A stretch of DNA of 64,000 nt from assembly GCA_051453625.1 (NCBI GenBank), contig JBOZIK010000001.1, positions 176,013,013 through 176,077,012 of the forward strand, read 5' to 3'. Shown here in pieces: positions 24,950 through 36,299 of this stretch (within the stretch, counting starts at the first letter, position 1; every line of letters starts with the position of its first letter). The DNA comes from Welwitschia mirabilis. Its lineage: Eukaryota > Gnetophyta > Gnetopsida > Welwitschiales. The notes beneath the pieces are model-generated. The model ran no database searches and was not told the origin of the DNA. It saw only the letters and a list, made by a program, of their open reading frames with translations. A program made the translations under genes and the position numbers.

Positions 24950-26160
24950 CATTAATACTAGTAGTGAAATATATGCACCCTGAATTAGAAATTATCCATC
25001 CTTTATCCTATTCCTATTTATTCAACAACTCATAAAAGACATTATTGTAGGGTGAAGATAAAGGAAAAGTGAAGACTAGTGAATAAAGTGAATGATCATC
25101 AAGAAAATTATCAAAAGATAGTTTTAAAACAAAATATGGTTTCTCTTCCTCATTAAGGTTTTAGTCTTATGCATAAGACAAAGATGAAAATAACATGATT
25201 AACTCAAGATGTTGTTATAAAAAGAATTACTTAAATATTGAATCTTGTAAATGCTCTTGGTTAATGTCATTTTCTTCATTAAGGTTTTCAAGAGATTGTT
25301 TCTCATAAGGTTATACAGGCAACATTAATTAAGATTCAAGGATAGGTTCATTTTCTATTTCATTAATGTTAGTCATCATTTCATCCTTTGTTATGTAGTA
25401 TTCTAATTTTTATTCTTTTTCAAATGTTTAATTTATTACTACAAATTGATCATCATTAGAAGTATTTAATCCTACTTCAAAATATAGTGTAGATGTACCT
25501 AATTAATCACTTTCTAAGGTATGTCTAAACTCAAAGTCCTTTTGGATGTCATTTCTACTTTCTTTATGGTTTTCTCCATTATTCCTAAAGAACATGATTT
25601 GGTTGTTAAAGATTTTATTCTTATTAATTCCTCTAAAGTTTTATAGGTATGTAGGTTCATGGAATATGGAAAGGTTTACTTCTTGTTATTATTAGTTAAG
25701 GGTACTAAAGATTTGAGTAGTGATTTGGTTGAACTATGGGATATCTTACTTCCACCTTTGGTTTATTTGAATTTGGGATTCCATAAATCTTATAAGGATG
25801 TCTTCCAAAGAATTTAAAGAGGGTTATTAAGTTTTCAAAGATGAAGGATAAAAGTTATGGGATGAAGTGGTTTATTGGTTGCATGACATTGGTGAGTGGT
25901 AATCAAATGGGAAGTAATATGAAGGGTATAGATTAAAGGATGATGATGATAAAGGATAAGGATCAAAGGATGATGAATACTAGGTTAATGGGTATAAATC
26001 TACAAGCTAAAGAAATGAATAAAATGAAACTCCTATGGGTTTATATAAGGATTTTAGAATTTGAAGTTGTAAGAATGTTGATCATGATATGGATGGAGTT
26101 TTGGATACTTTTTACAGGTCTATCTATTATTGAAAGGATCTAGGGATAATAGTTGATATG
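24950..26160 (-). pseudogene. Decayed ORF of element D; function unknown
   Basis: The minus strand contains long protein-like stretches separated by stops and frame changes. Examples are FRNNGENHKESRNDIQKDFE (about 25560), TSTLYFEVGLNTSNDDQFVV (about 25450), YYITKDEMMTNINEIENEP (about 25370) and SLENLNEENDINQEHLQDS (about 25280). The upstream part is rich in Pro, His, Ser and Tyr with FQNPY-like phrases. Composition and position resemble the ORFs at 10204 and 55469. I could not align it to them convincingly, so common origin is inference. Stops again fall at Gln codons. No enzymatic motif is visible. Confidence 0.45.
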
Positions 26161-27080
26161 AGTTATATTAAAGATAAACCCTAGAATTTATTTTGATTAA
26201 ATAAAATCTCCTATGATTTGTTTAGGTTGATTCTAGTTTTAAGAGCTATAGGGATAGATGAGATTCAAATTGAAAGATGTCTAAAATGGATTTAGAGCCT
26301 AACTTATGATTTAAGTTTAAGAAAATTGTTCACGCTTTCAATCAAGAGTTCATATTTTCTAGAGTTGTGTGTAGGCATATAAGTCTAAATGTTTTAGAAA
26401 GGTTATAAAAAGGTTTAATTTAAGTCATAAAGTAGTCTTAGCAAGAACATTAGCAATGCCAATTAAGAACTATAACAACACTGCTATGTTTGAGAAAAAA
26501 TGATTGGGAAAAAGATAGAAGGATTGTGAGATCTACATAAAATGGTTGGAGTTATAAGATCTAACAAAATTTAAATAGAAATCCAAAATGATAGAATCTT
26601 ATGAAATTGCAACCTAGAAAATTAAACCTAATATTTTTAAATTTTTTAAATTTTTTAATAGAAATGAAAAACAAAAATAGAACTAAACATTTATAGAAAA
26701 TTCACAGAAACTCAGAAACATAAAATACACAATAAATTTTATAGGTTAATTTTAGTTTAGTTCCATGATCTTAGATTCAATTGTATTTGCAAAAAATCAT
26801 TAAACCTATAACATGAAATATCAAATATAGTAATGAATTTTTAACTATTAAAAAAGAATAACCAAACCTAATAATTTGGATAAGTCTGGGTTTTACTAAA
26901 AAGGACTAGTACCTACGATTGGAAGAAAAATGAAAATACACGAATTAAAAAAAAAAAAAAGAACTAGTTCGAGTATCACTAAAAGAAGGAACACTACCCA
27001 CTACTATAAAAATAAAAACTAGAAAAAAAATATATGAAGAAAATTATGCACTTTTGAATAAATTACCATGTCAATATGTT
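26161..27080 (-). other. Leader of element D
   Basis: AT-rich sequence between the primer-site remnant and the ORF. It includes an A homopolymer (about 26948-26960). No gene is seen. Confidence 0.5.
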
Positions 27081-27096
27081 CCTGCTAATGGCACCA
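27081..27096 (-). promoter_or_regulatory. Primer binding site of element D (tRNA-Asp-like, decayed)
   Basis: The minus strand reads TGGTGCCATTAGCAGG, five bases inside the LTR end. It differs from TGGCGCCGTTGCCGGG at five positions, four of them C-to-T or G-to-A. This primer sequence is typical of Athila/Tat-type plant elements. Confidence 0.55.
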
Positions 27097-27101
27097 AAAT
27101 C

Positions 27102-28558
27102 TGAATGCAACCAAATTATGAGTATAGCTTTATACTAATCCATATTTATTTAATTCTATACTCAAATTTATTCTTCCACAAGAATATATGAGTTAACCAA
27201 AAAAGAGAAGATTATTATAACTTACAATAGAAAACTCAAATAAAATAAAGTAATCCTTGATTAGTAACATAAGAAAATAAAAATGCTCAAAGGATCTGGT
27301 GATTCATCTAACTTTTCTACATTTTCTAATGATTCCTATATCATGAAACATGCCCTAAATTATCAAGTCATTAAGGCTCAATGAGGAGGCATAATCTCAT
27401 CCACCACATGACTGTTGATAAGTTATGTAGTCCTCTTAATGTTTCATAGCCATTTATAAGCATGGAAAGTATGAACTTGAGTGTAAAAGATCTATTAAAC
27501 AACAAGAACTACAAATCACAAAAGTAACTTTAAATAAATCACACAATTTAAAAGAACTTAATATTTAAGTAAGCTGTATCTAAAGATTACTAATACCATT
27601 TTATTATGCATTAATAATAAAATAATGAATCCTACTTTAAGAACTAGTTCTACCTAAATATTACTAATGCTAACTAAATTATGCAATAATAATAAAAGGG
27701 TTTAAACTAATTATTTATTAAATCCTAAAATAAATATACTTTACATCTTGAGAGAAGGTAAAGAAAAAATACTCTTCAACTAGTCTTAGATCATTCTACC
27801 TCTAAGAAAGGTATCAAAGCACCATGACATCCTAGCATCTAAGTCTTCCCACATTAAGCCAACCAATAATGTTTACAATGGGTTTTCAATGCCCTTTTAT
27901 AGATGATGAAATGCTTGGAGGATGATTCATAATGATTACATTATGTGTTATCTTTATATGTTAGGTGGTAGTTACATAAGGAGGTTTTCCTAAGGGTGGT
28001 CCCATAAGGAGGAAGTTACAAAATGTGTTTGGCATGTTGACATAAAAATGGTTCCTTTATCTTCAAATGTAATATAGTAATTATGAGTTCTTTAACTACT
28101 AATGATGTTACCAATGGATGCCATGTTATGTCTCTTCATCTTTATCATCCTCCTTGCACTACATGTCACTGCAATGTATTAATTTCTACTTCTACCAAGC
28201 ATTGTCAGAATTAAGAATAAATATGATTTATTATTTGACTAATTCCATAAGTGTAAATTGATGAATTTTTCCAAATGATATAGAAACCTAAGTTTTATCT
28301 TATTTTTCTTCAGAAAGCCAATGATTGCAGTAGTCTTGGCTAGTAGCATTAACATTTAGTGCTGGAAATTAGTCAATTCTGGAAGTATTCTTCAAAAGCT
28401 AGAAATAAACCTACTAATGTTAAGGGAAAATCATAATTGTATGAAAAACAATAAAAATAGTAGAAAACATTTATATGTAATAAAATAATGTGTTTTAATA
28501 TTTCTCCCTATGTTAATTAATCAATTATACTTGTTTATAATGTCAATTATGACATGTA
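27102..28558 (-). repeat. 5' LTR of element D (right copy)
   Basis: Partner of 21865-23293. Plus-strand left edge TGAATGCAACC and right edge GACATGTA, so in the element's orientation it begins TACATGTC (from TGCATGTC) and ends TGCATTCA. Compared with the left copy it has an additional 16 or so bases near its left edge. Confidence 0.78.
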
Positions 28559-28862
28559 AATACTTTTTATCATAATTATGGAATCTTTTTTATCCACTAG
28601 AATCCACCTCTCCATAGAAGGCATATCAAAAAAACAAATATTATATTGAAGTAGAATAGAGGATTCTAGTTACTACTTAAATGAAAAGCTCCATGACATA
28701 AGACCATGATTACCTCAAATACAATCATCACCAACTACGTCAAATCACAATGTAGAAGAACATGATAAAGATGATGACTTTGAATCTAATACCACTCAAT
28801 AAAAGGATGTTCCCTTAAATAGACAATTGTTCAAGGACAAATTGCAAGCTTGAGAAGGGGAT
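28559..28862 (+). other. 3' remnant of element C interior with polypurine tract
   Basis: About 300 bases of C lie between D and the 3' LTR. One frame reads TIVQGQIASLRRG just before the LTR, reminiscent of the C-termini of some gypsy polyproteins, but this is too short to rely on. GAGAAGGGGA (28852-28861) is the polypurine tract, next to the TGCC start of the LTR. Confidence 0.6.
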
Positions 28863-29364
28863 TGCCAAATATTTTCTATGAACTACTATCAAATTTAGTT
28901 AAGTAGTCAAAAATTTAGTTAAGAATGTAATTAGTATTCAAGAGGTATGATCCTTAAAAAATGATACTGTAAAAGAACATGACATTTCATTTCTATTAAA
29001 AGGAAATGCTTGAGAAAATGAAGGACATTCATGGGATTTTCACAAGTGCATATTAAGTCCTTGATAAGCTAGGTTGCCTGCTAGGTTCTCCCTTGGTGGT
29101 CCCACAAACTGGACCTTAAAGAAATCATAACCTAATCAAGTTTTTATACTAAAACCTTGTACTTGGAATTGATGAAGCTCAAGAAAATTTTTTAACCATA
29201 TTCAATAAAGTAAAGTTAAGATGTTCTTTTTACATCTATTATGTTTTAGTTACTTTAAAAAAATATTATCATTATTTTTAAGTTTTTCTATTTCTAAATT
29301 ACATCCCATGTAATCAGTAAACCCTTTTTATGTAATTTTATAAAATGTTAATGAAAATATTACA
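28863..29364 (+). repeat. 3' LTR of element C
   Basis: Begins TGCCAAATATTTTC, ends GAAAATATTACA, and aligns with 18579-19073. It is followed immediately by the N-terminal RT sequence of element I on the other strand. Confidence 0.78.
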
Positions 29365-29665
29365 CTATTACTCAAAAATACTACTCTTGTAAGATGGTTC
29401 ATCAAATCATCCATCATAAGGACTAAGAATCATACCATGTGATTATCTTTTTTACAACTAATGAATCTATGTACATCCGTTATTTTTAATATTTCTATTC
29501 TCATTCCTCTTAAGTGATAATACTAGTGGAACTATAAAAGGAAATTTAAACTTGTAAATGAGTTTGATCTTTTCTACCTCTTATATTTGCCTACTAATTG
29601 CTTCTCTTTTTGTATATATCATATTATGTATTGACTAGTCTATAATTTCTACTCTTGAAATAAAG
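29365..29665 (-). pseudogene. Ty3/gypsy reverse transcriptase of element I, N-terminal part
   Basis: Minus-strand phrases, in order: MIYTKREAISRQI, then PFIVPLVLSLKRN (the SP..VP.LL..KK region), then MYIDSLVVKKIITWY (the MCIDSRAINKIT region), then FLVLMMDDLMNHLTRVVFLS (the FPLPRMDDLMD....FSK region). Three small frameshifts separate them. Together with 18270-18578 they form one RT domain whose middle is interrupted exactly by element C. The motif style (CIDSRAINKIT rather than CIDYRQLNK) sets it apart from the RT of element B. Confidence 0.72.
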
Positions 29666-29744
29666 TTAAGGATATGGATAATTTTTATTTCTAGTAGAAA
29701 GCTTGGTAGAATTTATTCCATCATAGTATTATGGAAAACCTAGA

Positions 29745-30175
29745 GTTTATATTCATGAAAATAATAAAAGTAATAAAGCATGAAAAGTTAGAAAAGTAAA
29801 AATAAGTAAATACATAAGACATGCAAATTTACATAGTAGAACTCTTAAGAGCATAGGGAAAGAACCATAATAAAATAAATACCTCTATTATTTATTATGA
29901 AAATGAATTTATTACTACATAAAGTTTAAGAATCCAGCCCTTTAGATAGAATTAGGCTTTTAACCAAAGCCAATATTGAAGTCTTGCATCTTAACCTCAA
30001 TTAATTTACATGTCTTACTTTCACATTTACTTATAGGTCACACTTTATATTTTTAATAATAATATATAAATGGACAATTAGGGATCATACTCATGTACAA
30101 TGTCATGGCATGACATAAGATCTTAAACACAAGATTTGGCTTTAAACTATAATAATCTTTCAGTCAAATACAAAA
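29745..30175 (+). repeat. Dispersed repeat H, copy 1
   Basis: Aligns with 31650-32075 in the same orientation. Shared phrases in order: GTAATAATAAAGCAT, ATTTA...GGTA.AACC, a poly-purine patch, TATTATTGAAATGAA-like, AAGCCCTTTA.ATA, ACATGTCTTA and CTTTATATTTTTAAT. No LTR signals are assigned. The identity of the repeat is unknown. Confidence 0.55.
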
Positions 30176-30551
30176 CTACCTTCTTTATCTATATGAATCA
30201 AATGAAATACTGGTATGATTTTCAACATCACATAACATCTTGCTACTATGGTATCTCTCACTAAAATAAACACTAGTAAGACTAAAACATCTTGATCCAA
30301 ATTAATCAAAATGGATGGGATCATGGAAGATAAGAATTGTATTGCAACACATAAAATTATAAGCTATTCATAAAATTCTTCATTCTATCACTATAACTAC
30401 GGCCTTTTAAAACCCTTCAACATCCATCAACCTATGTGAACAAACTTGATGAAATCTTAATGGTATGTAAAACTTTCAACATAATGTTTTCTATGAATCA
30501 TTATAACTAGTGTAGGAATGCATTCCCACTAAAAAACCACAAAAAAATAAT

Positions 30552-30588
<37 letters not shown>
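30552..30588 (+). repeat. CATA/TA microsatellite
   Basis: ACATACATACAT passes into about 13 TA dinucleotides. Confidence 0.95.
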
Positions 30589-30594
<6 letters not shown>

Positions 30595-31649
30595 ATTTTA
30601 GGATGTAAGAAGAAGATATCATACACCATGATTTTTCTCAAAAGAATCAAAGAGAATCCTCATTTAAATAAATAATGCCAATCTATCTTAAAGGCTCATC
30701 TGTATTAGAGAATCATTATTTTATGTGTGTAATGAATAATTTCTCTTTGTATAACATTTCTTATTACATTTACAATGAACTGGTTATCTCTTCTTTTTTC
30801 TATTCTAGCCTCCACTTACATACACTTCCATTTCCCTAGATGAATATCAACTATACTTAGAATTTCATTATTTTTTGATCTTGATAATATAAAAAATTTT
30901 CTCATAATCCATATATATAAACCTATTAACAGAAATTATTGTTACTACATGACCCTAGCTTTTTAGTAAAGCATACAATAAAATTAATGAACATTCATTA
31001 CTTAATAGTTAATAATCTACTAATTCTATATTTTATTTTGTAACATTAAATAATATCAATGATTATTTCTAAGAAGATAAATCCTACTTCATGCATTTGA
31101 ATCTTGGAAATACATTCACATCTTCTTTTATAATTTTATCATCATCTATTCTTATTAGTATTCAATTAGTATTTAAAGAAAAAAATGTAACATCAATCTC
31201 TACCAATTTTTCTTTAATCATTTCTAAATAATTTATTATTAAATAAAGATAAAATATTTTTAGAAAGAGTGTAACCTTATTATTTATAATGAAATAGATC
31301 TATGATTTTACATCTTTCATAGATTAGATAGTTCCTCACTTAAAATATTTTAAAAGTATCCATATTTTCATCCAAAGGTCTCATTAAATTAAGAATCTAT
31401 AAAAATAAAAAAAAATAATCATGGATTTGAGAGAATACATAATTCCTCTAGGATTACATTTCATATCCTTAAAAATAGAATCAATATTTATATAAAATTG
31501 ATAGAACTCAAACATGTGCAGAAAAAAAGGAAAAAAAAATCTAAATACAAACTTTTCAAGATCTTTACATTACTTCATTATCCATGTCATGATTAAAATC
31601 CAAGGATTAAAACCTTATTATCTAGCATCTGTTGTTGTAAAAATTTAGA

Positions 31650-32075
31650 GTCTATAATAATAATAATAGTAATAATAATAAAGCATTAAAAAGTAAAAAA
31701 GGAAAAAAGGAAAAAAAAGAGAACTTATAACACATGTATATTTATGTGGTAAAACCTTTAAAGTTAGCAGAGAACGTCCACAACATGGGAAAAAAAATAT
31801 TACTTTTATCTATTATTGAAATGAACTTGTTGTCATAAAATGTATGAGGAACAAAGCCCTTTAAATAATTAAGGTTTTAATATAAGTGAAGATTAAAATG
31901 CTAAATCTCATCCTCCATTTATTCATATGTCTTATTTCCTCGTTTACCCCTCCATCTTGCTTTATATTTTTAATTACAAAATTTAAATATACTATAATAT
32001 CTATTCTTCATTTACAACATTATAACATAATACAATATATTAAACATAGGAATGGCTTCAAACCATAATTAATAT
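31650..32075 (+). repeat. Dispersed repeat H, copy 2 (starts with an ATA microsatellite)
   Basis: Second diverged copy of the repeat at 29745. The phrase ATTTATGTGGTAAAACC followed by GAACGTCCACAACATGGG resembles a motif I associate with common plant copia-derived repeats. That link is from memory and not tested. An ATA/ATAG microsatellite lies at 31656-31682. Confidence 0.5.
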
Positions 32076-35000
32076 TTATAAAATTTTTAAAGAACTTTTA
32101 AATCCCTTTTAGCATAAGCATCTTTTAATTTAGGTGGCTTGGCCTTATAACACTACATAGTTTCTTAACTTCTTTGAATTACTAATTCCTCTTTTAGATC
32201 AAGAAAATACAAAAACATGCATTGGACCTCTTTTACCTTAAATATTAAAATTGCATCCTTTTAAAATAGGTGTTAACCTATTTCTCCATCCTTCATGCAT
32301 AACACTTATGTCATACTATCATGAATGTTTCAAAAGAACATCATGAACATGTTTTTAATCATTGTAACTCTATGTGAGCTAATACAAATGTCTATCTTGT
32401 CTCACCTATTGAATATCATCTATTTCTCACTTTGTCAACATAATACTTATGTGAGTATTTTTGTGATAAATCATATCAAATTACACCTTCATCATTGCCT
32501 CCTTGCTTGGTAATTCTTCTAGTTTCTAGAATTCATAATGAAAGTTCTTTACCTCCTTCTAATATTATAATTCATGGGGAATAAATAATTTCATTTGATT
32601 CTATTCTTTAACTTTTCAACCATTATGTTTCTCATCATTAGTTACTTTTTCTTATCTTAATATTCTNNNNNNNNNNTCATTTTCCTTCCTTCTTACTTGA
32701 GATTTCTTTATCATATCATTAACACACAAGTAGCATAGCATGGTTCTTTAAGTGTTGTATTCCTATGGGCTTTTACAGATCTTATGTTTTACTTATTAAT
32801 ACTAATGATATTTTTGAAGGGAGGTTAAGTTTGGCTTTTCAAATATTTAACCATATTTTCTTTGATAATTTTTCTTACCTTTATTAGTTTTATTGTTGTT
32901 ATTCAATCAACTGATTATTAGACAATTTTTACTTAGAAGTAATTTTTTCCTTCTTCTTCATATTGTACTTTAACTTCTTCTATGCATGGCATACTAATTA
33001 ATTTTCCTTTGTCATAGTACATATATTAAGCATGATAATTTTACCCTCTACGTAAATTTGTAAGCCATTAATAAATCTTACAATCCTATACATATTTTTT
33101 TAGATTCTACTTAACTAATCTAAGTTAAAGAACAAAAACTACAAAGGTATACTCCTATATTATTTTCTCATGTTAGCACAAGTTTTATTATTTAGAAAAT
33201 AGATTCTGCTAGTATATTGCCAGAATGAGCTAGACATAAGTCTTTCTCACCACAATCCTTCATTTCTTGATCTTCTGTTTTTTATGAGGAAATTACTTGT
33301 ATTATAGATAATCCCACTAGGAGGCTATCTATCCTCTTAAATAATGGTCATAAGTTTTAATTTTTTACTTTATGTTTAGGATTTTCTATATCAAAGAAAG
33401 CTTTTGTTTCATGAATCTAGTACATTATGAACTTAAGAAAATGTTTCTCAAGAGAAGATATATTTATAAGAAATGGTTTTACATGCTTTATAATACAACT
33501 AATAAATCATACATTTTAATCTACTTTCATTTCCTATGGCTGAGTATCCTTGTATTAAGTCTTATTAGGCCTTGTTTTCTCTTCATCATCCAATTCTCAC
33601 TATACCTACAAGTCCTTCATGATGTATTAAATGGATAAGGGTTTTAAATTTTTCCTTAATAACCATTGCTCTTTCATATGCATTTTAACATTTTATTTTT
33701 ATTTAGATTATTTTTTAAACTCTTATTATTATCTTGTATCTTATTTCTTTCATAGCCATTACTATAAAAGAAATAGATGGGCATCTTTTTCAAATAAAAA
33801 AATAAATACATGACTTAAACAAACTAACCAAAACCTCACTATACAAAGATCAAAGAAACCACACTCTACGAATGATTGTCTTTTACAAGATATAAACTTG
33901 TATGTTTAGAATAAGGAATAATATAAAAGGACTACATTATTTTTTACTCTCATAGATTTCCATGGTTTCTCATTTATTTTGTCATGTTTTCATCATTTTT
34001 AGGGGAACAATGATTCTAGTTTTGCATGTATGACTTTCTCTTCTCAAATAAATGGTAACTTTGATTTTTTAAAAGACATAGATATTCCTACATTAATATT
34101 TTAGATGTTTATTAGGATTATTATCTAGTAAATAAAGATATCTGTGAGTATAAAGCTATCTTTGAGTATGAAGCTTAGTCTATCATAGTTCTATTACAAT
34201 ATAGAAATTGGCTAAAATAAGAACATATGTAAAATAAAAAGTTATATAAAAAAAATCATATATGTTATATTATAAGTAACCAATAAAATAATTAAATGCT
34301 AAAAAATAATATTAATTATTTAAATTAAATAGATATAAAGGATTACATTAGTTAAAATATCATGTTTTATTGAAATTTTAGATATATACCTTTGAAGTTT
34401 GAAGATCACTATAAGTATGTGTGAAAGTTATCATGCAAAATACCTAGAATAGCATCATAGAAAAGATTCATTTAACTACGACTCTAATTAACATTATCTA
34501 ATTTTTCTTACTTGTATAATAGTTTTTTAGAATAATTATTAAAAGTTATCTAAACTAACCATGATTAAATTACCATATTAATATTATAGAATTAACCTAC
34601 ATGTTTATAAGATAATGTATGTACTATAGGCTTTAATAAAACATGTCTCATAGCTCCTAATACATAAAGAATTATTTTTAAACTTTTTAATTTAATATAT
34701 TACTTATTTAAAATATCAAAAAGAAAAATTAAACATACAAGTAGCAAATAAAGATAACTTTGAATGAGTTAAGATCTTCCTTTTAAAGATAGAAATTTAC
34801 CTTCTTAATTATGAATATTTTGGTCATTTTATCAAGAACATTATGCTACAGTTATTTTTACTATTCTTATAAAATAAAATATACATAAATATTTTTCATG
34901 TGAGATAATAGTTAAAAGTTTTATAATTAATTCAATTTCATAAATCTATATTTGATTCATGATTGAAGTGTAAGTGAATTTTTTATCATTAATAAATAAG

Positions 35001-36299
35001 CTATAAATGTTAGGGGGGAACATGCAAAAAAGATATCTTTGCAAGAAACACAATGTGTTGTTTTATTAAACATGATAAGAAAATCATGACATTAAAGGAT
35101 GAAGTGGATGATCAATATTACACTATAAGGTATTTCTTAGCAAGTACAAGAAGACATGTAATAAATCTATAACAATGATCCTATTAAAGCTAGAGTTGTA
35201 TAGAGTTATCCTAGCCTTATTATCTTTTATGTGAAATCTAAAATACTTAAAGAAAAAAGATAAAACACATATTTTATTAGGAGGAAATAATAAAATACTA
35301 TAAGAACATTACTCCACACCTTAAAATATGGATGATCTCAAGATTAAGAATATTTCAAAAAACATTATAAATAATCATAATAAATTTTTAAGGTAATTTT
35401 AATTTTAGATGTAACAAAAACTATAGGTTTTATGAGATATCATCTTGAAATACAAAATATTATGAATTTTTAACTTAAAAAATACAAATAGAATTAAATT
35501 TTACATCTATAAAAGATATAGAGGCAACATCCAAGAAGATAAGAATTGAAAAATTTATAAGAGGAATGCATCACATAATCAAAATGCATAACAATTAAAT
35601 ATAAAAATTAAGGTTTATTTGGATGAAATTATACCTTTACATGATGAGTGTAATGCTTTGAAGAAAGCAACAACTTGAAAGATAGTTAGTCCAAGTAACT
35701 CACATGAAGAGATTTTATTTTAAAAAAAATTTAAATAATAAATAAAAACATTATGAAATAAAAAAGGTTACCTAAATAAAATAAATTAATAAATTATAAT
35801 TTTTAAAATTGAATTTAATATGAAAATAAGATAGGGTAAAATTAATTAAATTCATGCTATTAAGGAAAAAAACAAATATAGTTAATTAAGAAGAAAAATA
35901 AATAAGTAAATGAATGAACTAAGTAAAACATAAGAGAAGATATCTTTTTGAAGTGTACTAGTTTAAATATTTTGTGAATCTTTGCAATGAAATAAACATC
36001 ACTAATGTACAAGTAGAGGAATTTCTAGCACTTCTTTTATAAAATCCTTCATTTAAATTAAAATTCTAAAATGTTTTTGAACATCTAAATAAAGTTATCC
36101 TATCTTCTTATATTTTTTTAAAATATGTAATTTTCTCTTCACTTAATAAAGCTCTTTATCATATCATCTTCCTCTATCCTTCTCAATCATCTTTGGTAGC
36201 AATTAGGGAAATTTAGAGTAAAGAACTCATTTCATCTTAAACACCTTCTTACATAAACTCTAAAAAGGATAATCAACTCTTATCTTATATTTTAAACAT
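32076..36299. other. Unassigned AT-rich sequence
   Basis: Two short hydrophobic ORFs (33372-33638 and 33631-33813) have no recognisable motif and look like chance frames in AT-rich DNA. A 10-N gap is at 32667-32676. No transposon ends, RNA genes or promoters are recognised. The composition is like the flanking decayed repeats. Confidence 0.5.

Larger units (their letters stand above)
21865..28558 (-). mobile_element. LTR retrotransposon D (minus strand), pol-less, nested in element C
   Basis: Two long direct repeats (21865-23293 and 27102-28558) bracket about 3.8 kb. A primer-site-like sequence lies just inside the right copy on the minus strand, which fixes the orientation. The interior holds a decayed ORF on the same strand but no zinc knuckle, protease, RT or integrase. 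The architecture (1.4-kb LTRs, tRNA-Asp-like primer site, 3.8-kb interior, one non-pol ORF) matches element G. No clear target duplication was found, and the left edge is approximate to within about 20 bases. Confidence 0.72.
18579..29364 (+). mobile_element. LTR retrotransposon C, gag-only, inserted in element I and itself interrupted by element D
   Basis: Two related direct repeats of about 0.5 kb (18579-19073 and 28863-29364) both start TGC and end AATATTACA. They are followed and preceded respectively by a primer binding site and a polypurine tract. Inside are a 51-bp tandem array and a decayed gag. About 6.7 kb of the interior is element D. Without D the element is only about 4.1 kb, with no pol, so it depended on proteins from elsewhere. 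The flanking five bases are ACATT and CTATT, a 3-of-5 match at best, so the target duplication is unproven. The split RT gene of element I on either side supports the insertion independently. Confidence 0.75.

Noticed and set aside
25940-26143. 67-codon plus-strand Met/Ile-rich ORF
   Set aside because: It is the shadow of the decayed minus-strand ORF of element D.
18574-29369. Target-site duplication for element C
   Set aside because: ACATT versus CTATT match at three of five positions only. The insertion is supported instead by the split RT of element I.
33372-33813. Two overlapping short hydrophobic ORFs as a possible membrane protein gene
   Set aside because: Composition is what random AT-rich DNA gives. 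There is no motif, no partner exons and no homologous copy in the window.
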